DNA of 34,432 bases from Bradyrhizobium sp. NAS96.2 (lineage in GTDB: Bacteria; Pseudomonadota; Alphaproteobacteria; Rhizobiales; Xanthobacteraceae): assembly GCF_001908235.1 (NCBI RefSeq), contig NZ_LGHK01000031.1, positions 1-34,432 on the forward strand, in the 5' to 3' direction. Both the position numbers and the translations under genes were made by a program. Shown here piece after piece: positions 27,601-33,914 of this stretch. Position 1 is the first letter of the stretch; each line of letters starts with the position of its first letter. The notes below the pieces were generated by a model. The model was not told the origin of the DNA. It saw only the letters and a program-made list of their open reading frames with translations, and did not search any database.

Positions 27601-27723
27601 ATCATCGGCGGCCTGTTCGTGTCGCAGATCCTGACGCTCTACACCACGCCGGTGATCTACCTCTTGATCGACCGGCTGCGCCAGCGCCGCGAGCCGTCAG
27701 GCGCGCACGCGCCGGCGGAATAG
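24619..27723 (+). CDS. RND multidrug efflux pump subunit, MdtC-like
   Basis: A 1034-residue RND transporter, paralogous to but clearly different from the preceding one. It has ISISEPFIRRPVGTTLL at the N-terminus, proton-relay D402-D403 in GFVVDDAIVMIEN, and IVKKNGIMMVDFALEAER in TM10. Both catalytic motifs are intact, so neither subunit looks inactive. The GTG start at 24619 overlaps the TGA of the upstream subunit, implying coupled translation and matched stoichiometry. It is the last gene of the efflux operon. Confidence 0.95.
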   Translation: MISISEPFIRRPVGTTLLAIGLFLVGIVAYEFLPVSSVPNVDFPTIRVSASRPGADPSVMASTVAAPLERKLGTISGVDQITSTSSLGVTSIQVQFSIGRDIDRAARDVQAAINASLADLPSDLPSLPKFRKANPAAAPVFVLALTSKTISTSAMYDVADTVLAQRISQVPGVGEVTVSGADQPAVRIALNPVSLANAGIATDDVRLAIINANPLGPVGIFNGDRQSETLSINKQMRTAAEFRDILIKSSNGNFVRLSDVAEVEDSVRNSRSIAWFNKQPAVLIQITKQGDANVIDTVDNVRRLLPDLRKWIPAGVEISTLVDRTGTIRASVEDMQFTLLATAMLVMVVVFVFLRRIVPTIAAGVSVPLALAGTCAGMWLAGFSIDNLSLMALAISVGFVVDDAIVMIENMYRNLEQGMAPYPAAVEGAKQIGFTVLSISLSLIAAFTPLIFMDGIVGRLLREFSLTLTFAIIVSTLVSVTITPMICAHYIKEATSEHATWYDRAIEGTLSRVVAFYASTLRIVLGYPFLTLVVFFATVALTVTLYIKTPKGYFPTDDSGFVIGSTRASADISFQSMLQLQQRLADIVMADPAVAGIGSSVGSGGGPGGATSNRGTMFISLKPPEERTGLSTAQVIDRLRRNLFMVPGIRLFMFAAQDIRTGGRQSDSDYQYTLASTDLDLLQKWAPLIAKRMETVEGITDVSSDRDPGGLQLNLVIDRKIASSLGVRVQDIDNALNNAFSQRQISYIYTQRNQYVVVLEIDPKFQSDPSNLERIYVAGANDVQVPLSALVHYQRGLSALAVYHSGGFPSTTVSFNLLPDVPLEVATTNIQQAVNELHMPEGIRGSFDGNAGDFNKTSGRQPLLILGALIAMYIVLGVLYESLAHPITIISTLPSAGLGALLALQVTNTPLTVIAFVGIILLIGIVKKNGIMMVDFALEAERHQGLSSRDAIFEACRARFRPILMTTMAALFAGIPLVIATGPGTELRRPLGITIIGGLFVSQILTLYTTPVIYLLIDRLRQRREPSGAHAPAE

Positions 27724-27724
27724 T

Positions 27725-27752
27725 TTGAATTGCGCCGTCGTGAGCGTATAGC
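27725..27752 (+). promoter_or_regulatory. Candidate promoter for the DTW gene
   Basis: TTGAAT (27725-27730), 16 bases, TATAGC (27747-27752). The predicted start of transcription falls at about the ATG (27759), which would make the mRNA leaderless or nearly so. Confidence 0.35.
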
Positions 27753-27758
27753 GAAGCG

Positions 27759-28484
27759 ATGTCCGAACCGACCGAAGTCAAACCCGACGTTATCGCCGAG
27801 ATCGAGGATTGCGCGCATTGCGGCAAGCCGCTGCCGCTGTGCATCTGCGACAGCGTCACGCCGATCGAAAGCCGCATCCAGCTGTTGATCCTGATCCATC
27901 CGCAGGAGCAGGACAGGGCGCTCGGCACCGCGCGGCTGTTGGCGCGGCATTTCGAGAACGCCGTGGTGCGGATTGGATTGTCGTGGCCGAGCCTTGCCAA
28001 GGCGCTCGGCCGGCCGGTGCCCGACCCGTCGCGCTGGGCGGTGCTCTATCTTGGCTCGGCCAAGGTCGAGGACCTCGAGACCGCTGCCGAGATCGTCGCC
28101 ATCAACCGCAAGGGCGAGCTCGAGCCGCATCAGCGCGCGATCCTGTCCAACATCGAGGGCATCGTGCTGCTCGACGGCACCTGGAGCCAGGCCAAAGCGC
28201 TGTGGTGGCGCAATGCCTGGATGCTGAAGTGCCAGCGGGTGATTCTCGGGCCGAAACGCCCCTCGCTGTACGGAAAGCTGCGCCGGGAACCGCGGCGCGA
28301 CGGTTTGTCCACCATCGAGGCGGCCGCGATCCTGCTGGCCGGGCTGCAGAAGCGGCCCGATATCGCCGCAACGTTAACTGACAGTTTCGAGCGGATGCTG
28401 GCGAGATTCCGCGAAGTACAGGCAAAAATGCCGGAATTGGCTCCAAAACCCAAGAAACGGGACTACCGGAGGCACCGGCGTTAG
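27759..28484 (+). CDS. DTW-domain protein, tRNA-uridine aminocarboxypropyltransferase-like
   Basis: A 241-residue cytoplasmic protein. An N-terminal four-cysteine cluster (C18, C21, C28, C30) is of the zinc-ribbon type, and the DTW signature is present as D139-G-T-W142 in LLDGTWSQAKALWW, followed by REPRRDGLSTIEAAA. The DTW/TapT family (E. coli TapT/YfiP) adds a 3-amino-3-carboxypropyl group from SAM to a tRNA uridine (acp3U47). The charged C-terminus (KPKKRDYRRHRR) suits RNA binding. It lies 35 bases after the RND operon, with its own candidate promoter and no strong ribosome-binding site. A tRNA gene follows 55 bases downstream. Confidence 0.88.
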   Translation: MSEPTEVKPDVIAEIEDCAHCGKPLPLCICDSVTPIESRIQLLILIHPQEQDRALGTARLLARHFENAVVRIGLSWPSLAKALGRPVPDPSRWAVLYLGSAKVEDLETAAEIVAINRKGELEPHQRAILSNIEGIVLLDGTWSQAKALWWRNAWMLKCQRVILGPKRPSLYGKLRREPRRDGLSTIEAAAILLAGLQKRPDIAATLTDSFERMLARFREVQAKMPELAPKPKKRDYRRHRR

Positions 28485-28497
28485 CTGTTGGGCTTGG

Positions 28498-28524
28498 TTG
28501 CCTATCTGAGAGAGGGCGTATATG
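28498..28524 (+). promoter_or_regulatory. Candidate tRNA-Cys promoter
   Basis: TTGCCT (28498-28503), 15 bases, TATATG (28519-28524), about 16 bases before the mature tRNA 5' end. Confidence 0.35.
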
Positions 28525-28539
28525 AAGTGCGCCCCAAGG

Positions 28540-28613
28540 GGCCACGTGGCGGAGTGGTTACGCAACGGTCTGCAAAACCGTGTACACCAGTTCAATTCTG
28601 GTCGTGGCCTCCA
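28540..28613 (+). tRNA. tRNA-Cys (GCA)
   Basis: A full cloverleaf can be folded. Acceptor arms GGCCACG (28540-28546) and CGTGGCC (28603-28609) pair perfectly. The anticodon stem ACGGT/ACCGT encloses loop CTGCAAA with anticodon GCA at 28572-28574. The T arm is ACCAG-TTCAATT-CTGGT. The discriminator is T and CCA is encoded (28611-28613). Confidence 0.97.
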
Positions 28614-28656
28614 CTCATCTCATCAATGGCTTGCAGCCGACGAATGAGAAGCCGCC

Positions 28657-28839
28657 TTAGCTCGCGGCGTACCAACCTTCAGGAAACGGAATCAGCGGCC
28701 ACGGCGCCTGGTTGTCATTGGCAGCGCGCGGCGGCGGCTGAATGCGGGGCGAGGGTTGGGCCACGAAATCCTCCTGAGCAATAGGCGCGATCGCCGTACG
28801 CACGGCGTCCAGCAGCAGATCAAATTCGACTTCGCTCAT
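28657..28839 (-). CDS. Small hypothetical protein (60 aa)
   Basis: A 60-residue protein from an ATG at 28839, with GGAG in good position upstream. The N-terminal third is acidic and helical (MSEVEFDLLLDAVRTAIAPI). The C-terminal part is proline-rich and ends in RAANDNQAPWPLIPFPEGWYAAS. I associate an AANDNQ-like tail with short uncharacterised rhizobial proteins. No known domain and no signal peptide. Composition and start signal favour a real gene, but its function is unknown. Confidence 0.6.
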   Translation of the reverse strand: MSEVEFDLLLDAVRTAIAPIAQEDFVAQPSPRIQPPPRAANDNQAPWPLIPFPEGWYAAS

Positions 28840-29248
28840 CGCGCTCTCCGAGGTTCGAGAGCGCAATGGTCGCAAAACTGTCTTCGGTCCGGATTGAGCG
28901 ATTCGTTCGAATTTTATGAAAAGAACGATGGCGCCCTGTTTGGTTAATAAGTCGCTGATGACCCCGTCAGGAACCTAGGTCGGCACGGCCGCACCTCGTG
29001 TGGGACAAATCACATCCTGCGAAAAACTCTTTCCGGAATTTCCGGCAGTATTCATAGCCGTCAAATATCGCAGGAATTTTAGGAAGACGTGACAATGAAG
29101 GCAAGCAGTCCGCAGTGTTGCCTATCGCGCGTTTCATCGATCCTCGGCCCTCGCTGACTTCGTTCGCCAGAGCCGGGCAGCGCCGCTCTACGCCCGATGC
29201 CTATCGCCCCTGCGCGGCGGAAATTCCCCGAGGCCGGTGCGAATGTGG
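28840..29248. other. Intergenic region before the TetR gene
   Basis: About 409 bases, relatively AT-rich in its middle. It contains the minus-strand start signals of the 60-aa gene, a small palindrome around TTCCGGAATTTCCGG (29032-29046), and a 20-codon open frame at 29095-29157 with AGGAAG 8 bases upstream that I do not call as a gene. I see no RNA gene. Confidence 0.4.
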
Positions 29249-29893
29249 TCAAGCCAGCCCGGCGAGGTCATTCGGCAGCATGGTCTTGAATTGCATCAGC
29301 ACCTGCCGCGCCTTTTTCGGCGGCAGCGTGATCGCGTGGCGTACGGCGGCAGCGATCAGCGTCATCGTCAGTGCTGAGAAGGTGGCGAGGGTGGCAGCCG
29401 GCACGCCCGGCGCAACCCGCCGGATCGCGTCGGATAACAGACCGGAAAGCACGGCCATGTCGTCGGCATCGAGCTTCTGCAGGCCGCGGTCAGCCTGCGT
29501 CGCCTGCCAGATGTCGCGCACGACCGGCTCGCGCATGAACATCTCGTAGTAGCTGTCGACGATCCGGCACAGCGCCGGATGCAGGTCGCGCGGGGCCGTG
29601 ACGGCAGCCAGATCGCGCCTGACACAATCGCGTCCGACGGCGTTGTGCCGTTCCGCCAGCGTGCCGATGATCGCGGCCTTGTCCGGAAAATATTGATAGA
29701 GCGAGCCGAATGCGACGCCGCTGCGTTCGACGATGTCGCTCATCCGGAAGGCCTCGCTGCCCTTTTCCGCCATGATCTCGGTTGCGCAGGCGAGGATGCG
29801 CTCGAACCGCTCGCGGCTGCGCTGCTGCGTCGGCGCAAGCCGCGCCAGCCCGGGCAGGGGGGCCACCACGGGCGCGGCCTTTCGTCTCGCCAC
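29249..29893 (-). CDS. TetR/AcrR-family transcriptional regulator
   Basis: A 214-residue regulator. The TetR_N helix-turn-helix occupies about residues 25-72 (RERFERILACATEIMAEKGSEAFRMSDIVERSGVAFGSLYQYFPDKAAI), with the conserved SLYQYFPDK recognition region. The rest is a helical ligand-binding domain. The GTG start at 29893 follows GGAG/AGAAGG purine-rich sequence. It is divergent from a DUF1772 gene, and the 94-base gap holds two near-identical imperfect palindromes, so it very probably represses itself and its neighbour. The ligand is unknown. Confidence 0.9.
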   Translation of the reverse strand: MARRKAAPVVAPLPGLARLAPTQQRSRERFERILACATEIMAEKGSEAFRMSDIVERSGVAFGSLYQYFPDKAAIIGTLAERHNAVGRDCVRRDLAAVTAPRDLHPALCRIVDSYYEMFMREPVVRDIWQATQADRGLQKLDADDMAVLSGLLSDAIRRVAPGVPAATLATFSALTMTLIAAAVRHAITLPPKKARQVLMQFKTMLPNDLAGLA

Positions 29894-29916
29894 CTTCTGT
29901 CTCCTTCGAAATCGGG

Positions 29917-29945
29917 TTGACGTCTCTAATACGAGAGTTTATCGC
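29917..29945 (+). promoter_or_regulatory. Candidate promoter of the DUF1772 gene
   Basis: TTGACG (29917-29922), 17 bases, TATCGC (29940-29945). The -10 lies inside the first palindrome, so a bound repressor would block polymerase. Confidence 0.35.
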
Positions 29946-29948
29946 ATT
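29928..29948. promoter_or_regulatory. TetR operator candidate, copy 1
   Basis: A 21-bp imperfect palindrome with outer half sites AATACGAG and TCGCATT. It is identical to copy 2 at 18 of 21 positions and starts 26 bp before it. Confidence 0.6.
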
Positions 29949-29953
29949 TTACA

Positions 29954-29974
29954 AATACGAGGGATTCTCGCATT
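29954..29974. promoter_or_regulatory. TetR operator candidate, copy 2
   Basis: The second 21-bp copy, with better dyad symmetry: CGAG (29958-29961) pairs with CTCG (29967-29970). It lies immediately before the ribosome-binding site of the DUF1772 gene. Confidence 0.6.
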
Positions 29975-29987
29975 CGGAGGTGGAGCG

Positions 29988-30473
29988 ATGCGCAATACCC
30001 TGACCTCGGGCTTGCTGTGGTTTTCCGCGCTCGGCTGCGGCCTGCTTGCCGGGCTCTATTTCGCATTCTCGACATTCGTGATGACCGCGCTCGGCCGCAT
30101 CGACCAGGCCGCCGGAATCTCGGCGATGAACGCGATCAATGTCGACATCGTGCGTTCGCTGTTTATGCCGGTCTTCCTCGGCACCACGCTGTCCTGCGCC
30201 GTGCTGGTCGTGCTCGGTGCACTCAGATGGCAGGATCCGGGCGCCATTGCGATGATCTGCGGCGGCGGCCTCTATGTCCTCGGGATGTTCGTCGTCACTG
30301 CCGTCTTCAACGTGCCGCTGAACGACCAACTCGCGGCGGCCGATCCCGCGAGCACGGCGACTGCGCCGCTCTGGGCGCGCTATCTGACCGACTGGACCTT
30401 CTGGAACCACGTGCGGACCGTCGCTTCGCTCGCGGCGACCGCGCTGTTCATCGTCGCCATCGTTGCGCGGTGA
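29988..30473 (+). CDS. DUF1772 (anthrone-oxygenase-like) membrane protein
   Basis: A 161-residue inner-membrane protein with four hydrophobic segments (about residues 8-30, 58-80, 86-108, 140-160). It matches the DUF1772 family through GLYFAFSTFVMTAL, VFNVPLNDQL and WTFWNHVRTVASLAA. Some fungal homologues are anthrone oxygenases, but bacterial members are mostly uncharacterised. A GGAGG-type ribosome-binding site precedes the ATG. Expression is probably controlled by the divergent TetR gene. Its TGA overlaps a GTG of the broken reading frame downstream. Confidence 0.88.
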   Translation: MRNTLTSGLLWFSALGCGLLAGLYFAFSTFVMTALGRIDQAAGISAMNAINVDIVRSLFMPVFLGTTLSCAVLVVLGALRWQDPGAIAMICGGGLYVLGMFVVTAVFNVPLNDQLAAADPASTATAPLWARYLTDWTFWNHVRTVASLAATALFIVAIVAR

Positions 30474-30511
30474 TTGGAACGGAGAAGGCTCTGGCAGAGC
30501 GCTCCGCATTT

Positions 30512-30890
30512 TGTGCACGATTTGTACTCATCCGGCGCGATCGCCAAGGAGGTGCCGCCGCACAGGCGTCGAGCGCTTCGCCCGTGTCCGCGGCCGACAA
30601 CCGCGACGTCTCCGTCGTCAACGAGACCGGATACGCCATCAAGTTTCTCGGCTTCAACGGCCCCGATGACGGCCTGGACGAATCGGAGAACGAACTCGAG
30701 GGCACGCTGAAGAATCAGGACATGGCCTATGTCGAGTTCGGCGACGACGAAGGCTGCGTGGAACATCAAGGTCGACTGGGCCAACTACAACGAGTCAGTG
30801 CTGTGGAAGAACGTCAACCTCTGCAAGCTCAACGTGCCGAGGCTGGGCTACGACCCCGGCACCAAGACCACCTCGTTCATCGCGGAATGA
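30512..30890 (+). pseudogene. Frameshifted secreted small protein relic
   Basis: Two halves of one protein lie in different frames. The first half (frame of 30512) reads from a weak signal-peptide-like stretch (RFVLIRRD...ASSASPVSAADN) into NETGYAIKFLGFNGPDD and AYVEFGDDEGC. The second half, one frame over, reads WNIKVDWANYNESVLWKNVN through KTTSFIAE and stops at 30888-30890. The join is at about 30758, where one base too many (or two too few) breaks the frame. No good ATG precedes the signal region, and arginines interrupt the hydrophobic core. The proteins resemble small secreted rhizobial proteins of unknown function. A sequencing error is possible but would not explain the poor start. Confidence 0.7.
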
Positions 30891-30905
30891 CATCAAGGGG
30901 GCGGG

Positions 30906-30917
30906 TCCCGGCCGGGA
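30906..30917. other. Short perfect palindrome after the relic gene
   Basis: TCCCGGCCGGGA is a 12-bp perfect palindrome 15 bases after the relic's stop. The rest of 30891-31081 is GC-rich and shows no gene. Confidence 0.4.
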
Positions 30918-31081
30918 ATCACGGCGCCGCGGTAATCCGCGCCATTGGTCCATCCCGGCCGCCGGCGCCGAGAACGGGACAATCGGGACAGACCTGCATT
31001 GCCCCGGGACGCCGGCAAACCCTTGCATTGCAGCGGTTTACCGTCCTGCGCTAAAGTTTCGCCGAAGCCCCATTTGGTTCT

Positions 31082-31109
31082 TTGCAAGCCCGAAAGGCTT
31101 TGTTATACG
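31082..31109 (+). promoter_or_regulatory. Candidate tRNA-Asn promoter
   Basis: TTGCAA (31082-31087) and TATACG (31104-31109) are 16 bases apart, about 30 bases before the tRNA 5' end. Confidence 0.45.
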
Positions 31110-31139
31110 CTGCCCGCTCGCGAACACTTGTTCGCCTGT

Positions 31140-31214
31140 TCCTCGGTAGCTCAGCGGTAGAGCATTCGACTGTTAATCGAATGGTCGCTGGTTCGAATCC
31201 AGCCCGGGGAGCCA
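31140..31214 (+). tRNA. tRNA-Asn (GTT)
   Basis: Acceptor arms TCCTCGG (31140-31146) and CCGGGGA (31204-31210) pair with one T-G wobble. Anticodon stem TTCGA/TCGAA encloses loop CTGTTAA with anticodon GTT at 31172-31174. The T loop is GTTCGAATC-like. The discriminator is G and CCA is encoded (31212-31214). Confidence 0.97.
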
Positions 31215-31348
31215 GCTTTGCTGGCCCACCAACATCGCCATACACAATCACAAGCACGTGGTCCGCAACACGCGAACCAAAAAACGTCGTCAAATCGACT
31301 CAATAACTGTCGACACTTCGTCGTGCCGGGTCTTGAGAGGTGATTTTG

Positions 31349-31528
31349 ATGGCCATTAACCTGATCGACCTGTCGATGCCGCAGCCGACGCTTGTTCCGC
31401 ATGATGCTCCCGTCATCAGCGACGATGAGTGTGTCCGCCGGCTCGCGAGGGCCGTCGAGGAGCATGATTCCGAGCATCTCGATGAAGTGGCTCGCCTGAT
31501 CGGCCGGCTTGCGGTCACGATCGAATAG
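31349..31528 (+). CDS. Small acidic hypothetical protein (59 aa)
   Basis: A 59-residue acidic protein with no signal peptide or membrane segment. The N-terminus is MAINLIDLSMPQP and the C-terminal ~35 residues form a likely amphipathic helix (DDECVRRLARAVEEHDSEHLDEVARLIGRLAV). The ATG at 31349 has AGAGGTG upstream; a GTG at 31340 is in frame. It lies between tRNA-Asn and the Pcm-like gene. I do not recognise the family. The clean start and amino-acid composition argue for a real gene. Confidence 0.6.
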   Translation: MAINLIDLSMPQPTLVPHDAPVISDDECVRRLARAVEEHDSEHLDEVARLIGRLAVTIE

Positions 31529-31649
31529 AGCGCGCCCCGGAGCATCCCGCACGCCAACGGCGTGTTGCGTTTTGGCGGAGCTTGTTCCAAAAGATGGCCC
31601 TGTTCTAGCTTCTCCAGCGGCAATGCCGCGACTTGCAGGGTCCCCGCCA

Positions 31650-32315
31650 ATGACCGGTTTTTCGACCGCGCGCCAGTACATGGTCGATGGTCAGGTGCGT
31701 CCGAGCGACGTGACCGATGATCGTATTCTCGAAGCCATGCTGACCGTGCCGCGTGAAGTGTTCGTGCCGGCCAGCAAGCAGGCGCTCGCCTATCTGGACC
31801 TCGATCTCGATGTCGCCGAGGGCGGCGCGGCCAAGCGCTGCCTGATCACGCCGGCGCTGCTCGCCAGGATGCTGCAGGCCGCCGAGATCAAGGCCACCGA
31901 CCGCGTCCTGGTCGTCGGCTGTGCCACCGGCTACGCCGCCGCGATCGTGGCGCGCTTTGCCGCGCAGGTCAGCGCCACCGAGAGCGATCCGGCGCTTGCC
32001 GCGAAAGCGACCGCAGCGTTCGCCCAGCTCGGGATCCAGAATGTGACCGTCAAGACCGCAGCTTCCGCGGACGGTGATGCCGCGGGTGCGCCATATGACG
32101 TCATCGTCCTCAATGGTGCGACCGAGATCCTCCCGACCGGCCTGTTTGGCCAGCTCAAGGAGGGAGGGCGGCTGGTCGGGGTGTTTGGCCTGACGCCGCC
32201 GCCGCGCGCCACCCTCGTGACGCACTCCCACGGGGATTTCGGACATCGCGAGCTGTTCGACGCCACGGCCCCGGTGCTGCCCGGACTGGAACGGCTTCCC
32301 GCCTTCGTCTTCTGA
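31650..32315 (+). CDS. Protein-L-isoaspartate O-methyltransferase-like protein
   Basis: A 221-residue SAM-dependent methyltransferase of the Pcm/PIMT family (COG2518 type). It keeps ARxxMVDGQVRP at the N-terminus, VPREVFVP (33-40), the SAM-binding block VLVVGCATGY (86-95), the acidic TESD after strand 2 and GGRLVGVFG. True PIMT enzymes carry GxGSGY and a QTIS-type substrate loop; here these are GCATGY and CLITPAL. Repair of isoaspartyl residues is therefore uncertain. An ATG at 31650 follows AGGG. It lies directly upstream of tolC, an arrangement I believe recurs in Rhizobiales. Confidence 0.8.
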   Translation: MTGFSTARQYMVDGQVRPSDVTDDRILEAMLTVPREVFVPASKQALAYLDLDLDVAEGGAAKRCLITPALLARMLQAAEIKATDRVLVVGCATGYAAAIVARFAAQVSATESDPALAAKATAAFAQLGIQNVTVKTAASADGDAAGAPYDVIVLNGATEILPTGLFGQLKEGGRLVGVFGLTPPPRATLVTHSHGDFGHRELFDATAPVLPGLERLPAFVF

Positions 32316-32431
32316 CCTGACCGCTACCGCGCTGCGCCACCTGATAAAATCCCGTTCTGAATCAGAAGTGTGGCCCGTTTGCCCCATGTGAAGAGTTTCC
32401 GCCATGTTCCGTTGCGGGGTAGTTCCGTTAC

Positions 32432-32450
32432 CCTTAGCTGCGGACTAAGG
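32432..32450 (+). promoter_or_regulatory. Inverted repeat upstream of tolC
   Basis: CCTTAG (32432-32437), seven bases, CTAAGG (32445-32450), about 65 bases upstream of the tolC start. It could be an operator or leader hairpin. A shorter TTCTG-AAT-CAGAA repeat lies at 32355-32367, after the methyltransferase gene. Confidence 0.3.
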
Positions 32451-32513
32451 TGAGGCGGGACTCACTTCGTCTGAAGCGACCGCCGGAACTGACTTGTGGA
32501 GACGGCGACTACA

Positions 32514-33914
32514 ATGATTGGATTACCGGGGATGCGAGGGGTGAAGGCTATCACCGCGGCTGCGACTGCCGCCCTTCTGTTGGCGGAGCTGGGCCCAGTG
32601 CCTGCGCTCGCCGAAACTATCGAGTCCGCGCTGGTGCGGTCCTACCAGAACAATCCCCAGCTGAACGCGCAACGTGCGTTGGTGCGGTCGACAGACGAAA
32701 ACGTTCCGCAGGCACTCTCGGGTTACCGTCCGAAGGTCTCGCTGACCGCAACGGCCGGCGGACAATACACCGATGAGCAGTTGGCGCCGGGAAGCGCGGC
32801 TTTGTCCGGCGTGAGCCGGCAGCGCACCGTTGGCATCACCGCCAGCCAGTCGCTCTTCAACGCGCAGAACGCTCCCAGAGTACGCCAGGCCGAAAGCCAG
32901 GTGTCGTCGGCACGTGAAGGTTTGCGAGCGCTCGAGCAGTCGGTGCTCCTGAGCGCGGCCACGATCTATATGGACTATCTCCGCGACGCGGCAATCGTCG
33001 AGGTCCAGCGCAGCAACACGCGCGTGCTGGAACAGACGCTGAAGCAGACCCAGGACCGCTTCAACGTCGGCGAGGTGACGCGCACGGACGTTGCGCAGTC
33101 TGAGGCCCAACTCGCAGCCGGCAGAACCCAGCAGCTCACCGCGGAATCGAATCTGACGACGACGCGATCGAACTACCGCCGCATCATCGGCGTCGAGCCG
33201 CAGAATCCCGCGCCGGGCTCGCCGGTCGACCGGTTCCTGCCGTCGTCGCTCTCGGCTGCTGTCGAACTCAGTCTGACCCAGAATCCGAACGTCACCGCCG
33301 CGATGTACGGCGTCGACGTCAACTTCCTGCAGACCAAGGTTGCCGAAGGCGCGCTGTTGCCGACGGTTGGGCTGCAGGCGTCGGTCAGCCAGGGCTACGA
33401 AACGCAGTTGACCGTGTACCGCCTCTTCAACGCCTCGGTCGGCGTTCAACTGTCGCTGCCGATCTACCAGGGCGGCGCTGAATACTCGCTGATCCGCCAG
33501 TCCAAGGAATCGCTGGCGCAGCAGCGCCTGGTGCTGGACCAGACCAGGGATCAGGCGCGCGCCAACGTCGTTACCGCCTGGGGCCAACTGGTCGCCGGCA
33601 AGTCGCAGGTGGCATCGGCGCAGGCGCAGGTGACCGCGTCGGAAATCGCGCTGAACGGCGTGCGCGAAGAGGCCAAGGCCGGCCAGCGCACCACGCTCGA
33701 CGTGCTCAACGCGCAGCAGGCGCTCGTCAACGCGCGCAATGCGCTCGTCACTGCGCAGCACGACCGCGTCGTCGCTTCCTACAATGTGCTGAACTATATC
33801 GGCCGCTTGTCGCCGCAGGTGATGGGTCTTTCGACCAACATCTATGATCCGAGCGTGCACTACCAGCAGGTTCGCGACAATTGGGCCGGCGTTCGTACAC
33901 CCGACGGCCGCTAA
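32514..33914 (+). CDS. tolC: TolC-family outer-membrane channel
   Basis: A 466-residue outer-membrane efflux/type I secretion channel. A signal peptide ends at PALAE (~residue 35). The mature protein starts TIESALVRSYQNNPQLNAQRA, typical of TolC, and contains the two OEP repeats: TQDRFNVGEVTRTDVAQSEAQLAAG in the first half and VREEAKAGQRTTLDVLNAQQALVNARNALVTAQHD in the second. It is the common exit duct for type I secretion systems and tripartite pumps, distinct from the NodT-type lipoprotein at 18520. ATG 32514 has GGAG 12 bases upstream; GTG 32496 and ATG 32532 are possible. Confidence 0.93.
   Translation: MIGLPGMRGVKAITAAATAALLLAELGPVPALAETIESALVRSYQNNPQLNAQRALVRSTDENVPQALSGYRPKVSLTATAGGQYTDEQLAPGSAALSGVSRQRTVGITASQSLFNAQNAPRVRQAESQVSSAREGLRALEQSVLLSAATIYMDYLRDAAIVEVQRSNTRVLEQTLKQTQDRFNVGEVTRTDVAQSEAQLAAGRTQQLTAESNLTTTRSNYRRIIGVEPQNPAPGSPVDRFLPSSLSAAVELSLTQNPNVTAAMYGVDVNFLQTKVAEGALLPTVGLQASVSQGYETQLTVYRLFNASVGVQLSLPIYQGGAEYSLIRQSKESLAQQRLVLDQTRDQARANVVTAWGQLVAGKSQVASAQAQVTASEIALNGVREEAKAGQRTTLDVLNAQQALVNARNALVTAQHDRVVASYNVLNYIGRLSPQVMGLSTNIYDPSVHYQQVRDNWAGVRTPDGR

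Noticed and set aside
28488..28784. A 98-codon plus-strand frame
   Set aside because: It runs straight through the tRNA-Cys gene and opposite the better-supported 60-aa gene.
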